Assembly (NCBI RefSeq): GCF_000315625.1
Contig: NW_005434517.1
Location: 58,785 to 122,784 of the forward strand
Length of the DNA stretch: 64,000 nt
From: Guillardia theta CCMP2712
Lineage: Eukaryota > Cryptophyceae > Pyrenomonadales > Geminigeraceae
Direction of reading: 5' to 3'
Positions 22,172-33,610 of this stretch are shown piece by piece. How positions within the stretch are numbered: position 1 is the first letter of the stretch; each line of letters opens with the position of its first letter. Made by a program: the position numbers and the translations under genes. The notes under the pieces are model-generated. The model worked only from the letters and a program-made list of their open reading frames with translations, had not been told where the DNA came from and searched no databases.

Positions 22172-22957
22172 ATGAAGGAGACGAAGGGGGAGAAGTTCTT
22201 CGAGCTGGACTGGAAGGCTGCGAGGGTGAAGCAGGCGAAGTTTGTGTTCGACATGGTGTACGAGAGGAAGCGAGCGGGAGGGAGGGAGGAAGTCAACGCG
22301 AGCGTTCACCAAGACCGCCTACTACAGGAGGAGGACATCATGGAAGCGATGACCTGCCTTGGGGTCGACCTGCCTCGCTCCCAGGTGTCGAGGATGATGA
22401 GCGAGTTTGATGGCGGAGAGGAGGAGGGAGTTGACGCAGAAGCGTTCTGCTGGATGATGGACCTCTGCCCCTTCCCCGGGAGGAGGAGGAGGACGATTCA
22501 GCGCAGGCACTCCATCCGGAGGACGTTCTCGCGCGCTGAGAGCGTTTCCTCCTCCCTGTCCTCGAACATGTTCGAGCGAACACCGTCAAACATGTTCGAG
22601 CGAACACCGTCGAACATGTTCGAACGAACACCGTCAAACATGTTCGAGCGAACACCGTCGAACACTTCAGAGCAACAGGTGACGGCTCCTGTGTCGGATG
22701 GGGAGGAGGCTGAAGATGTTGGAGCAGGGAATGTTCTTTTCCCGCGTATCGAGTATTGTCGAAAGAGGAGGAAGAGCAGGAAGAGGGAGGGAGGAGGAGG
22801 AGGAGGAGGAGGAGGAGGAGGAGGAGGAGGAGGTGCGGTCCATTCGCTCAGTGTTAATGGAGCAGCATCTGAGTCAAACTCTTATCCTCGGGAATCTCCC
22901 AGCAGGTTGAACTCAAGAGAGGAGGAGGAGGAGGAGGAGGAGGAGGAGAGGAACTGA
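22172..22957 (+). CDS. Hypothetical protein with EF-hand-like segment and 8-aa repeats
   Basis: A 261-codon ORF from an ATG 11 bases after the preceding stop. Residues about 50-95 resemble a helix-loop-helix calcium-binding segment (DIMEAMTCLGVDLPRSQV, then a loop with FDGGEEEGVD), but the loop is not a full consensus EF-hand. Four perfect SNMFERTP octapeptide repeats follow at about 130-162, then poly-Gly and poly-Glu from (GGA)n. It could be the first exon of a gene continuing into the N gap, where an EF-hand-like exon appears at 24.8 kb. Confidence 0.4.
   Translation: MKETKGEKFFELDWKAARVKQAKFVFDMVYERKRAGGREEVNASVHQDRLLQEEDIMEAMTCLGVDLPRSQVSRMMSEFDGGEEEGVDAEAFCWMMDLCPFPGRRRRTIQRRHSIRRTFSRAESVSSSLSSNMFERTPSNMFERTPSNMFERTPSNMFERTPSNTSEQQVTAPVSDGEEAEDVGAGNVLFPRIEYCRKRRKSRKREGGGGGGGGGGGGGGGAVHSLSVNGAASESNSYPRESPSRLNSREEEEEEEEEERN
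22562..22657. repeat. 24-bp tandem repeat x4 (SNMFERTP)
   Basis: Four consecutive 24-base units starting TCGAACATGTTCGAGCG, differing at one or two silent positions. The codon period is kept, so the repeat encodes an octapeptide. Each unit contains the near-palindrome TGTTCGAGCGAACA. Confidence 0.9.
22796..22832. repeat. (GGA)n microsatellite
   Basis: A run of GGA triplets within the preceding ORF, translated as poly-Gly; it may be expansion of a coding or intronic repeat. Confidence 0.85.
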
Positions 22958-23367
22958 CTTGTTCCGACGTGTTAGTCGGAAGCTGATGCTTGACACGGAC
23001 CATCGCGAACGAAACCAACTGGAAACGGAGGATCGTTGCACGGCCGGCTTACGAGTACTCAATACTCTTCCCTCATCACCTACTATTTGGCCTTCGGGTC
23101 CTCTGGCGAATGAAGTTCTCGTAAATGAACTCTGAAGCGAACCTGTCTTGGAAGAAGAGTCGGGAATAAACTAAAGAATAGGGCACCACTCGGATAATGC
23201 AAAAAAACATATCTCCGGGAGGAGTTGTGATTTGAGATTGCCCCCTGAAGTTGAAATGATTTATTTATATGAAACGATGCGAAATATATCATTCAAAGTG
23301 AGATTGACTGCCTATTACAATAGTTTTATACACCCATTCCTCCGTGCCCTTCCCCTCTCCTTCTCTC

Positions 23368-24120
23368 NNNNNNNNNNNNNNNNNNNNNNNNNNNNNNNNN
23401 NNNNNNNNNNNNNNNNNNNNNNNNNNNNNNNNNNNNNNNNNNNNNNNNNNNNNNNNNNNNNNNNNNNNNNNNNNNNNNNNNNNNNNNNNNNNNNNNNNNN
23501 NNNNNNNNNNNNNNNNNNNNNNNNNNNNNNNNNNNNNNNNNNNNNNNNNNNNNNNNNNNNNNNNNNNNNNNNNNNNNNNNNNNNNNNNNNNNNNNNNNNN
23601 NNNNNNNNNNNNNNNNNNNNNNNNNNNNNNNNNNNNNNNNNNNNNNNNNNNNNNNNNNNNNNNNNNNNNNNNNNNNNNNNNNNNNNNNNNNNNNNNNNNN
23701 NNNNNNNNNNNNNNNNNNNNNNNNNNNNNNNNNNNNNNNNNNNNNNNNNNNNNNNNNNNNNNNNNNNNNNNNNNNNNNNNNNNNNNNNNNNNNNNNNNNN
23801 NNNNNNNNNNNNNNNNNNNNNNNNNNNNNNNNNNNNNNNNNNNNNNNNNNNNNNNNNNNNNNNNNNNNNNNNNNNNNNNNNNNNNNNNNNNNNNNNNNNN
23901 NNNNNNNNNNNNNNNNNNNNNNNNNNNNNNNNNNNNNNNNNNNNNNNNNNNNNNNNNNNNNNNNNNNNNNNNNNNNNNNNNNNNNNNNNNNNNNNNNNNN
24001 NNNNNNNNNNNNNNNNNNNNNNNNNNNNNNNNNNNNNNNNNNNNNNNNNNNNNNNNNNNNNNNNNNNNNNNNNNNNNNNNNNNNNNNNNNNNNNNNNNNN
24101 NNNNNNNNNNNNNNNNNNNN
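23368..24120. other. Assembly gap (753 N)
   Basis: A run of undetermined bases flanked by CT-rich repeats on both sides, consistent with a repeat that could not be assembled. ORFs drawn through it are meaningless. Confidence 0.99.
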
Positions 24121-24382
24121 CCTCTACCACCTCCATCTCCATCTCCGTCTCCTTCTCCTTCTCTTCCACGGTTCTTCTACACACTTCCTTCCAACCTCCT
24201 TCTTGAACATTTCTCCCAGTCTTCTATGTTTGCTTGACTTGAAACTACCATTGCTTATTATCATCATCACCACCACCACCACCACCAGCAACGTCATCAT
24301 CATCATCATCATCATCGTTCATCTTTCTCTTCAACTTGCTTCCAGCTCTGTTGCAACTCTCTGACTGATCTTCCCCGCACAG

Positions 24383-25208
24383 GTCCCGCAAACTTCTCTT
24401 CCCTCCACCACCTTCTCCATCAATGCCACCAACGCCGCGGGCTCGGCTGGCATCCAGCTGGACTTGCAGGTAACGTTTCTCCTCCTCCCTTCCCTCTCCC
24501 TCTCCCTCTCTCCCTCTCCCTCCTCCCCCTCCCCCTCTCCCTCTCCCTCTCCCTCTCCCCTTTCGTCTCCTCCTCCCCTCCCCTCCCCTCCCTCCCCTCC
24601 TCTCCTCCTGCCTCTTGCTCTCATCCTATCCTGCCTTTCCCTCTCCTCTCTCTATTCCTCCTCTACCTTCAGTCTTTCTCCCCTCGATCAAGAGCGGATC
24701 TAAACTCTCGATCAGATTGTTTCTCATCCTGTCTCCTCCTCCCTCTCCTCCTCACCGTCCACCAGCCAAGACACTCGTCTCCTCTCCTCCACCTTCCACC
24801 ACTTCGACCGTCATCGCAGAGGGTTTCTCAGCTTCAGTGACGTCGAACAAGCTCTGCAGCAGCTGGGTATGATGGTGGGCAGGGAGGAGCTGGAGGGGGT
24901 AAGAGACTACCCCCTCTCCTTCCTCTCTCCTCCGCATTTCTCCTCCCCCAGCTCCGGTCTCTCCCCCCCATCCGCTCCTCTACTCCTCTTGCTCTACCTG
25001 CTCCTTCTCTCTCCAGATGCGGTAGTGAAGGATGCAACAGGTTCTGCAGCTGCTGAGCAAGACGGCAGAGCACACGTTGGAGGAGGAAGAGTTTCTCTTC
25101 CTGGCCTCTGCTCTCACGGTCTGTCCCTTGATTCTCCTGCTGCCGATGACGCTGAACAAGGTCGAGAACCCTGAGCTGCTGATGAGGCCGGTGAGGAAGC
25201 GAAGGTGA
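24383..25208 (+). CDS. Exons of an EF-hand and membrane-segment protein (5' part in the gap)
   Basis: Three protein-like segments lie on the + strand after the gap: 24383-24469 (29 codons between CAG and GTAACG), about 24767-24900 (contains FDRHRRGFLSFSDVEQAL, an EF-hand-like helix-loop-helix, before GTAAGAG), and about 25035-25208 (MQQVLQLLSKTAEH ... then the hydrophobic ALTVCPLILLLPM ... ending RKRR and TGA). The phase between the first two is not solved, and the 5' exons are presumably in or before the N run. A Ca2+-responsive membrane protein is a guess; no family is assigned. Confidence 0.4.
24480..24660. repeat. (CCCTCT)n-type pyrimidine tract
   Basis: CCCTCT/CTCCC repeats for about 180 bases, probably within an intron of the EF-hand gene. 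Confidence 0.85.
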
Positions 25209-25375
25209 TGGAGGAGGAAGTGGTGGTGGTGATGGTGGAGAAACAGGAGGAAGTGGAGGAAGGAGGAGGAGGAGGAGGAGGAGGAGAAACAGGAGGAGGA
25301 GGAGGAGGAGGAGGAGGAGAAACAGGAGGAGGAGAAACAGGAGGAGGAGAAACAGGAGGAGGAGGAGGAGGTCAG
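25205..25375. repeat. (GGA)n with interspersed GAAACA units
   Basis: Purine triplet repeats with GAAACAGGAGGAGGA units repeated several times, immediately after the stop codon of the EF-hand gene. Confidence 0.85.
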
Positions 25376-25677
25376 GGTAATTTCGCTCAATCTTCATCAT
25401 TCTACCGGCTCAATGCATACCTCTGGCTCCATCCTGTCTTTATTCCTTCTGACGTGCTCTAGACACTTTGTCTATCCGTCAGATATGTAGAGTTTCAATG
25501 TTAAATCCTTATCATTATCAAATGGTTTTTTCCTCCCCCTCCTCCTCATGCTCCTCCTCCTCCTCCTCCTCCTCCTACTCCTACTCCTAATCCTAATCCT
25601 CCTCCTACTACTACTACTACTTCACGTTCTATTCGACCTACTCATCTTCTCAACTTCTTTTCCTCGCTCTTTCTCTC

Positions 25678-25779
25678 TCACAGCAAGTGAAACTTGTTGT
25701 CGAGGTTCCTAGTACTCAGGATCTGCTCCACGTCAAACTTGGCGGAGCTGCTGAGAATGTCAAACAGCTGGAAGTTGAG
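25678..25779 (-). CDS. Probable last exon of a minus-strand gene
   Basis: A 34-codon frame opens after an acceptor-like CCCTAG and ends at TGA (25678-25680), encoding LNFQLFDILSSSAKFDVEQ and a short tail. Its composition is clearly protein-like between simple repeats. Upstream minus-strand exons should lie between 25800 and 26450, but the (GAG/GAC)n and (CAG)n repeats there prevented a model. Confidence 0.35.
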   Translation of the reverse strand, partial: LNFQLFDILSSSAKFDVEQILSTRNLDNKFHLL

Positions 25780-26136
25780 CTAGGGGTGACCTGAAGGAGA
25801 CGTTCTTGGAGCTCTGATCAGCTGGAGCCTGCCAGGGACGAAATTGATGAGGGGAAGGGGAGGGAGGGAGAGGTCAAGGGGATGAAGAGACTCTGGGGGA
25901 GGAAGAGAAGGGAAGAGGAAGAGAAAGAGGAGAGGAGGAGAGGAGGAGAGGAGGAAGGGGTGGAGCAAGGGGATGGAGGAAGGTTGGTAGAGATGTGCAG
26001 AGGTAGCAGCGGCGTTGTAAGCATGAGGACCTTGAAGGGCTTAAGAATTGGAGGAGTCGAGCGGGGACGAGGAAAGCTTTCTGCTCAAAATGTCATAAGA
26101 GGAGGAGGAGGACGAGGAGGACGAGGAGGAGGACGA

Positions 26137-26171
<35 letters not shown>

Positions 26172-26496
26172 CAATGCTAGAAGAGGGATGGAGGAGTGAA
26201 ATAAACTTTTCACCTGGCTCGAAGGAAGGTTGGGCACTAGCAGGCTGAGAAGTGACTGATGGGGAAGAGGAGCGAGTCTTGTTGAGCAGGAGCATGGAGA
26301 CAGCAAAGATTCTTCGTTCTGACAGCCAAGAAGACCACCTGAGAAAGAGGTGAGAAAGAGAAGAAGTTGAGAGTGATCATACTTTCGGAGAGTGATCTGC
26401 AATGTTACAACATCTCTGTGCAGTATATTGTGGAGGACAAAGAAGTGAATCGATTTCAAGGTGACACGATGAGTCAAATCCTGAAGTAACGATCAG

Positions 26497-26740
<244 letters not shown>

Positions 26741-26816
26741 CGCAATGACTACAGCATAATCATCGTCGTCGTCATCGTAACATCTCACTGCCATGACCTG
26801 CGAGGTGAAGCATCTG

Positions 26817-29418
26817 TCACACATGGGGAGTGAGGTCAAGCCTGCCGACGGCTGGTCGTTCTTCTTCGCATGTAAGGCGCTCACGTGCAGCCTGTACCCT
26901 TCCTCGACGTTCCTGCGAGGAGCTTGAGGACAGCAGGAGCCTCCCACATCTGATCCCCAGCTGACCTGCAGCTGGCGAACTTGACGCGCATGACATGGCT
27001 GGCCCAGAGGCTCGTGGCCGATCGGAGGGAGGAGCGACGAGCCTCGAGCTTGCGATCGAAGGAGGCGAAGGACCAGGAGGAGAAGCAACGGGTCAGCAGC
27101 CTCTTGGAGCACAAGGAGCTCAGCGAGGCTGCGCGGGCCTGGCAGTCATGTGACATGTCGATAAACTTCTTCCAGGAGGAGACGGAAAGTTTCTTGCAGT
27201 CCTGTGGGAGTAGAGGCGTCAGCTTTGACTAGTTCAGCACGTCAACTGACTTGATCTGCAAGTTCGAGGATGCGAACGAGGCTCCTGCGGAACTTTTTTC
27301 CTCTCCTTGACTTGTCTTGGTACAGGTTGAAGCTGCTCCTTGTGAGCGTGCGATCTCTGTGTCTTCGAGACATGTTCCATCGCTCCTTCTTTCTACTGGC
27401 GAGGTCTGACAAGCAGACCCACTGAGAGAAGCGTCGCTGCTTCAGGGCAATCGCGCGCCGTCGCTGGATGTTGTCAGCATGTAGAGGCAGCTGAATCTCA
27501 TTGCTTCCTGCAATGATAGACTGAAGTTAAGCCTCCTCTGCCTCCCACCTCCTTCACCCTCCGCACCTGAGACCTTGGGAGCACAGAGAGACAGCCAGGC
27601 AGTCAAGATAAGGTGCAGCTGGTGCTTGCTGCTTGTCTCCGTCCTGCCCATAACCGTCGACCAGATGTCCTTGACGAACCTTGCGCGGTCAGACAGCGAG
27701 AGAAAACAAAACTTGACAAGCTTCCTCGAAGCTGCTTGTCTCATGCCCGTCACTTTACGTTCCATCATCGCCTTTCGCTCTCTTCGCTGCGTCCTTGCTC
27801 TGAACCCGTCCAACGCTCTCTCCAGCTCTCGCTTCATCCGATGCTCCACCATGATCTCAGCTTGTCGAGTTGCTCGTCTCCTCCACAGCACCAGCCTTGC
27901 CCACTGCAGGAAGGACTCCCTTGGAGAGGTGACGAGGAATGACTGGAGGATCTTTCGGACAGTCAATGACGTCAGTGAGCTGCTCTTCACCTCCTCCTTC
28001 CAAGTCTGCAAGCAGCTACGTCCGAGTTCCCTTCTCTTCTTTATCCTCATGCTGTTGGCAACGCGCCGGTTGCCGTCAACCTGCTCTCGGTGCGCGACGA
28101 CGGCGCACTTGAACAAGCGGAACTGAAGCCTGGACGAAGAGATGGAGCAAGAAAGGTCTATACATCTCCTCACCCACTTGACTCGTTCTTCCCGCCTCCT
28201 CCACCCACTGAAACTTCTCGCTACCTCCACCTGCTCCCTCGCCTCCTCCCATCTCCTCAACAACACGCTTCGAGCACGCAGCAGCCCTCCCTCCACCTTC
28301 TCTGCTTCCCGGGAGATGGCAAGAGAGTCTTCTAGCTCCTTGGACATAAGCTCGATGTTCTGAGCTAGCCGTTTCCCCTCCATCTTCAACTGGAAGTTGT
28401 CGACATTGGCAGCATCGAGTAAAGCATTGAGCTTGTCGACATGAGTATTGAGAGATTTCTCCCTCTCTTTTCCATCTGCCACCCTCCTCTCAAGTCCTTC
28501 CACCTGCGATCTAAGATGTTCCAGGGACTCGTCGCTGATTTTCTTCAGATTTCTCATCTCGTACTCATGATTTGACTTCAACTGCTCGAGTGCTATCTTG
28601 TGATATCTGTCCAAGCTGTCTCCTTCGATCTCTGTTTGAACACATCTCTCCTCCATCTCTGCTGTCGTTTCCTCCTCCTCCTCTTCTGAGACTATCTGGA
28701 GGCTCGCACGAACATTGCAGAGAGCTGCTGTTTTCGTCTCATGCAACAGTGCTTCCAACTTGTTGTTCTTGTCTTCTAGCTCCTTCACTTTCGTCTCAAA
28801 CTCATTCCTCTTCGTCTTTTGAAAGCTCAGCATCATGTCTTTGGTGCTCTCGTACAGCTTGATGGCCTCATTGGCCTGCTCTAGAGCTGATTGAAGCTCC
28901 TCGTACTGATGTTTCGCGCTCACCAGCTGAGCTCGAGTGGTGTTGAGCTCGTTCACGTCCTTGGAGTGAGCTTCTTTCATCTCCGTGATGAGTTTGAAGG
29001 ATTCATCGATCTTGCGCTTGAAGTCAGCTGACTGCATTGTCTCCATTCTCAGCCTCTCATTCAGCACTCGGATGTCTGATCGCTGTCGCGAGATCTCATC
29101 CTGCAGCTCTTTCACTCGCCCCAACTCGGTCTGCATGTAGTGCATCTGCTGCATCGCCTGATCTTTCCAGGCAAGTAGGCGCTCGTTCGCCAGCAGCGTC
29201 TGATTCAGCTGATCATGCACGCGATCCTCCCTCCCTCCATCATGGGCTGTTGCTAGCACGACCGTTGGCTGCCTCCCATCCTCCATTCTGACGGAGCTCT
29301 GCCCCGAGCTCTGACTGCTTTCATTACTCTTGTACATGCGTGGAGACTCGATCTTTAGTAGCTTGTGGATCGCTCCCCATACCTTGGAGTCCTCGAGAGA
29401 ACTCAGATTCAACTCCAT
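26817..29418 (-). CDS. Coiled-coil protein with Sfi1-like Trp repeats
   Basis: Exons are 27574-29418, 27251-27490 and about 26980-27201; introns of 83 and 49 nt keep phase. A last exon to TGA at 26817 is likely but less certain. The first half (about residues 60-390) is a long heptad-rich coiled coil. The second half has spaced units with a hydrophobic pair and Trp (FSGWRRR, CLQTWKEE, FLQWARLVLWRRR, RFSQWVCLSDL, CFSSWSFASF), like the Sfi1/centrin-binding repeats of centrosome and basal-body proteins. A cytoskeletal or flagellar-base role is therefore likely. The start is the first ATG in frame, MELNLSSLEDSKVW; the frame is open further upstream, so an earlier exon is possible. Confidence 0.6.
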
Positions 29419-29839
29419 CTCGATATTCCTGTGGGATGAATCTATCAACTTGTTTTGACTTTCTTTTGGCACTCTCCAGCTTCTTTCTTCTGCTTGCTTC
29501 TCCGCGTTCTCTTACTCCTCTTCCCTCCTCCTCCTCCTCTCCTACTGTCTCCTCCAACGTCGCTCTGTCTCTGTTTCGCCTACCATGCAAGCAGGACCGT
29601 CCGTGTACCCCCTCTAATTAACCTTTATAGAGCACCCTACCCCTGTGTATGATACATAGTTCGTCCTTAAGTAATGGGTGGAAGTGGATATAGATAGATA
29701 GGACCGGTGGTCATCAGTAGAGAGGCCCTGGCCTTTTGACAAGCCTTCAGGTCAACTTGAATGGATCAACTCTTCTACTAGTACCCCTCTGTGGTGACTA
29801 CAAAACAGGGGTACACCCAATATGAGCAGTTATCGAGGA

Positions 29840-30330
29840 TACGGTGCACGGTGTACCGTTTTAACTTAACTTTGAGTAAACTCTGTACCGTACTACGGTG
29901 CTCAGCGGCTGCCGCACTCAGTGCGGCAGCGGCAGCGGACCGTGTCACAGTGTGGCCGCCGGGCCTCGCCGGACTGAGTCCGAGGGCGGCCGCGCCCGGG
30001 GGCCGTACTAGGCAGTACCGTAGTACGCCGGGCGGGATTTGAATTTGAATTCACTGAATATGTAGGGCCGTAAGGTGGCGAGGAAGCTTGACCGTACGGT
30101 CCTGACACTGCCGCTGTGCGACGGTCGCGCATGATCGACAGGCCACTGACGGCGAGAAGAGAAAAGCCTGACAGCGAGAACCAAAACCCGGTGAGTCATG
30201 ACCGGGCCTGCCTACTACTGTCCCTCAAACTTAACTGATACCGTACCTTCACTTAACTGCGCGCAGGACCATGCCCCCGCCACATGCGGCAGTGCGGCGT
30301 TGCCAGCGATGTCCCTGTAGCCATGCCGGG
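29840..30330. repeat. GC-rich, palindrome-dense island (copy C)
   Basis: High G+C with CGTACGG/GTACCG words and a near-perfect hairpin at about 29907-29929: the 11-base arms GCTGCCGCACT and AGTGCGGCAGC around one base. It is the same style of sequence as the islands at 8470 and 14010. The zone 30330-30780 continues with repeated ACCGTAACTGCCC and GGTAC words but lower G+C. Confidence 0.55.
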
Positions 30331-30990
30331 GCGAAGGAATGAGACGGCATGATAGTTATGAATGAGACGGCACTGAGTCAAGGCTTTTTACTCAACTAGT
30401 CTCACTACCGTGGGAATCTTTATATTGGCAAACTTATCGGATACTTTTTAAAGGTGACAGAGTTTTATAAGTTGCCTCAATTGGTCTATTTTCGGTATCG
30501 TCGCTACCGGTTCTAGTACCACATGAGTTTACTTATCAAATACTGTACCGTGATAACCGTAACTGCCCTGCCTCGTTATTACTCAAATAACGGTAACTGC
30601 CCGGCCCCCATACCTCACGGTCCTTAACTGACGTGACTCATGTCCTAGCAGTGCGGCTGGTACTACCGGTCCTTGCCCCAGCCAGTGCTGGTACATGTGA
30701 CCGTGGGGGGCACTTGACTCCTCGGCGTGTGAACGGTAGGGGCCGGAGGAGTCATGGGCAGGCTAGATCACGACCCCCTCGTTAGGGGACCATGAGGACC
30801 TGGCCGATACCCACCCCCCCTGGTCCCCCCCAGGCCTCTTCATATATTGAAGCCTCACGCCGACTCCTTGCTTACCACTGCACGGTTGCTTGCTCACTGC
30901 CGCTCCTGCTACACTTGCTGAGCCTGACTCCCTCATCCTTCTCCTCTTCACGCATACCCCGCCAGCTCTTCAGCTTCCTCTCTCAGAGAC

Positions 30991-31461
30991 ATGCGACCCG
31001 GGGGACACAGCTTCTCTGTGGACAAAGTCAACGAGTGGCTACGCAAAGAGCAGCTCGCCAAGTCTCAGCGCATGAAAGAAGCTCATCGGCAGCAGCGTCT
31101 TCGGCACAAGCAGCAGCATGAAGCAAGGAAGGAGAAACTGAGCCAGGGAGACACTCCGGCGCGGCAGGAGGATGGGGGAAATGAGGCACAGCAGTGGTCG
31201 TCGACTCTCGAGGAAAGCGGCTTGGACTTCTCAGCGTTGTTCGACCTCGTGGGAAATCTTATTGCACGTGCAGGAGATCAGCTTAACGACATGCAGTCAG
31301 TGACGTCGAGCCAGAGCGACGCGGAGGACAAGAATGTCCACCAGTGGATGGCGCGGGAAGACCTGAAAGTCTCCTTGTCTCGGGTTGGAGACTTCTCAGA
31401 GGGTGTGAAGGTTGAGGAGATCCAGTTCCAAAGTGTTGACAAAAAGAAATACATCTTTTGA
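30991..31461 (+). CDS. Small hypothetical protein, 156 aa
   Basis: An intact ORF from ATG at 30991: a basic helical N-terminus (VNEWLRKEQLAKSQRM, then Gln/Arg/His-rich), a hydrophobic helix around residues 75-90 (LDFSALFDLVGNLIARAG) and a charged tail. AATAAA follows the stop by about 20 bases. No family is recognised and there is no signal peptide. The frame is open upstream, but the ATG has a purine at -3 and is the best start. Confidence 0.5.
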   Translation: MRPGGHSFSVDKVNEWLRKEQLAKSQRMKEAHRQQRLRHKQQHEARKEKLSQGDTPARQEDGGNEAQQWSSTLEESGLDFSALFDLVGNLIARAGDQLNDMQSVTSSQSDAEDKNVHQWMAREDLKVSLSRVGDFSEGVKVEEIQFQSVDKKKYIF

Positions 31462-31484
31462 GTAGATGTGCAGAAGAATGTCAC

Positions 31485-31965
31485 AATAAATCATCAGCTA
31501 CCTCTTTTTGTAGATGCTGGTCACGCTCTAATCTCAATCTTGTTGGAATCCTTCCGCTCCTCCAGTACAAGCGCTTCACCGCTCTCAAGGATCTCTCACG
31601 GTCGACTTTTGTCTGGGCATGAAATATCGCTAGCCGTCCTTTGAGATGGGTCACCATCGGCGCCGAACCTCATCTATTATCGAATCATATTCACAACTCG
31701 AGGACCTAAAAAGGTTTCTTCATCCAGCCCTAAAGCCCTAAGAGTTCTTCCTCTGTCTCACACTTGTCGTCACTTCTGTTTGTTACTGACCCTTGCTCCA
31801 CATTCGCTGTGCCCCACGAGTGAGGACTGTTCTGAGCGAGTGTAGGGCGGATCTGACAACGGGAGTTAAGTCTTTTAGTGATTATACATGTAGCTTGCTG
31901 TAAAGAAATCTTTACGATCTCACTCCCAAGTCACCTTGTCGCCAAATCATCTTTTGAAAGCCGAT
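31485..31965. other. Intergenic between convergent genes
   Basis: No ORF, repeat or RNA gene seen; it contains only the expected 3' flanks of the 156-residue gene and of the IQ-motif gene. Confidence 0.4.
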
Positions 31966-33504
31966 TCACTTCTTGCTCGTCATCAGATGCCTCAAAGCGA
32001 GGCGAGAAGCTATGGGGCTTCCACAGGCCAGCTCATGAGGAAACAAGAGCTCGACATCGCCTTGCGATCTTGCCATTCTCCTGCTGATTCGCTCTCGCTC
32101 TCGAGTAAGTAGAACAAGGTCGTCGTCTTTCAACTCCTGGGCAGTGAAGGAGAACACGAAGACTGATTTGAGTTGCTGCGTCTGATACGGCAGACTGTTC
32201 TCAGATTCAAGCTCCTCAATCTGATCTTCATGCTCGTTCTGAATTGCTGGGCACTCATCGTGTGAAACGTCTCGTGGCATCTCTTTGTGTTCTCCTTGCA
32301 AGGTCTTCATCGAAACAAGATGAAAGCAGACCAAGGCATATTCGAGAGAGCGTCGCAAACGAGCTTGCAACAAAATTGTGCTAGCCCTGAATGTCAAGAA
32401 CTCTCTTCGGTCACGATACATTACGACAGTCTGTGCGATTCTTTCATAGCTGTTGTGACGTACTGTCATGTCGGATTGTTCGATGAGCTTAGAATATTCG
32501 CGAACAGACCAACTTCTTTGAAAACACGAACACAAACATGCCAGCGCCTCTAATCTCCTCTCCTTTTGCATCTGAACACAAATTCTTACAAGGCGAGCAG
32601 CGATGGTTTCATGAGACTGCAGCAGTCTACACCAATGTTTCCTTGCGTTCCGCGACACCAGATAAGGTCCCAAGATCTGCATTGCGTTGAACTCCGAGCG
32701 CTGCTTGAGCATCATCATATAACGTGAGATGATCGAATGGGAGGAACAGATTTGTTGGATAGAAGCGCACCCTCTCCTGCGTATTCGACTCTGAAGCTCG
32801 GTGCTGGCTGCTCTCAGCTTTCTGTACCTCCTCACTTCAACAAACGTCCGCAGCCAGCGAGGCAGATCTTGTCGCATGCTACTCCATTCCTTCTGCAAGC
32901 GACGTCGGAGGTATCCCTGCATGCAAGAGGCCGCACAATCCTTCACCTTGTGCTGCGTCGCCGCATCAAAACTGATCATCGCCAAGAAGCGACGAACGTG
33001 TCTCTGTGCAACCTTTGCTGCCTCTACCTGTATGGATAGCGCTCTTTGTCGCTTGTCCGTCTTCGCTCTCTGTTGCTTCATCCGATCATGCCTTATCCAT
33101 CGGCACTCTTCTCTTCCGAGCATGCCTCTATACGTCCTTTGTACATCCAATGCTGCTTTTCGCACTCTCGCCTTTCCCCAGGAATCTGCCAACGACCTCA
33201 ACCACAGATCAAGTTTGCTCCTCTGCCTTCCCCTGCTTTGCTGTATCCTTGCTGCCCGAGCAAAGTGCGATCGAGCTCCACACAGGTTGTCCGACTGCCT
33301 TGCGCGTATTCCGCTTTTGAGGAGGGCGATGACTCGTTCGCTGTTGGAGTCTTCACTCTCGTACCCGTCAGACAGCAAGTCTGTGGGCTCTCTCGCTGCT
33401 TCCAGACTACTCATCGCATCCTCCCCTCTCCCTCCACCATCGCCCGGACGCAGACTCGGCCTCTCCCTCCTCCTCGCGCTCCCCTTGACCCGGGTCAATG
33501 CCAT
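31966..33504 (-). CDS. IQ-motif protein, intronless, 512 aa
   Basis: One uninterrupted frame from ATG at 33504. An acidic Ser-rich start (about residues 30-60) is followed by Arg-rich helical units resembling IQ motifs (VQRTYRGMLGREECR, AQRHVRRFLAM, CMQGYLRRRLQKEW, LQSRIRRRG, LQARLRRSLEY), typical calmodulin- or centrin-binding sites. The C-terminal quarter is acidic, then ends with a basic tail. No motor or enzymatic domain is present, so it is probably a Ca2+-dependent scaffold of the cytoskeleton or flagellum. It is divergent from the glycyl-tRNA synthetase gene with only 106 bases between the two start codons. Confidence 0.6.
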   Translation of the reverse strand: MALTRVKGSARRRERPSLRPGDGGGRGEDAMSSLEAAREPTDLLSDGYESEDSNSERVIALLKSGIRARQSDNLCGARSHFARAARIQQSRGRQRSKLDLWLRSLADSWGKARVRKAALDVQRTYRGMLGREECRWIRHDRMKQQRAKTDKRQRALSIQVEAAKVAQRHVRRFLAMISFDAATQHKVKDCAASCMQGYLRRRLQKEWSSMRQDLPRWLRTFVEVRRYRKLRAASTELQSRIRRRGCASIQQICSSHSIISRYMMMLKQRSEFNAMQILGPYLVSRNARKHWCRLLQSHETIAARLVRICVQMQKERRLEALACLCSCFQRSWSVREYSKLIEQSDMTVRHNSYERIAQTVVMYRDRREFLTFRASTILLQARLRRSLEYALVCFHLVSMKTLQGEHKEMPRDVSHDECPAIQNEHEDQIEELESENSLPYQTQQLKSVFVFSFTAQELKDDDLVLLTRERERISRRMARSQGDVELLFPHELACGSPIASRLALRHLMTSKK

Positions 33505-33610
33505 GTTCCAACGGCTTGTGCAGGTTGAGCTAAATTGTTTAGTTATTTTTTATGACAGAAACATTGAGCTAGGTGCAGTATTAGTAAACCTGTTGAAAGT
33601 TTGTGGCCGC
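33505..33610. promoter_or_regulatory. Compact divergent promoter (IQ protein / GlyRS)
   Basis: Only 106 bases separate the two ATG codons, so both transcripts must start in this AT-rich gap or inside the opposing reading frame. No TATA box is obvious in either direction. Confidence 0.5.

Noticed and set aside
23232..24237. About 300-codon ORFs across the N run
   Set aside because: They are translations of undetermined bases.
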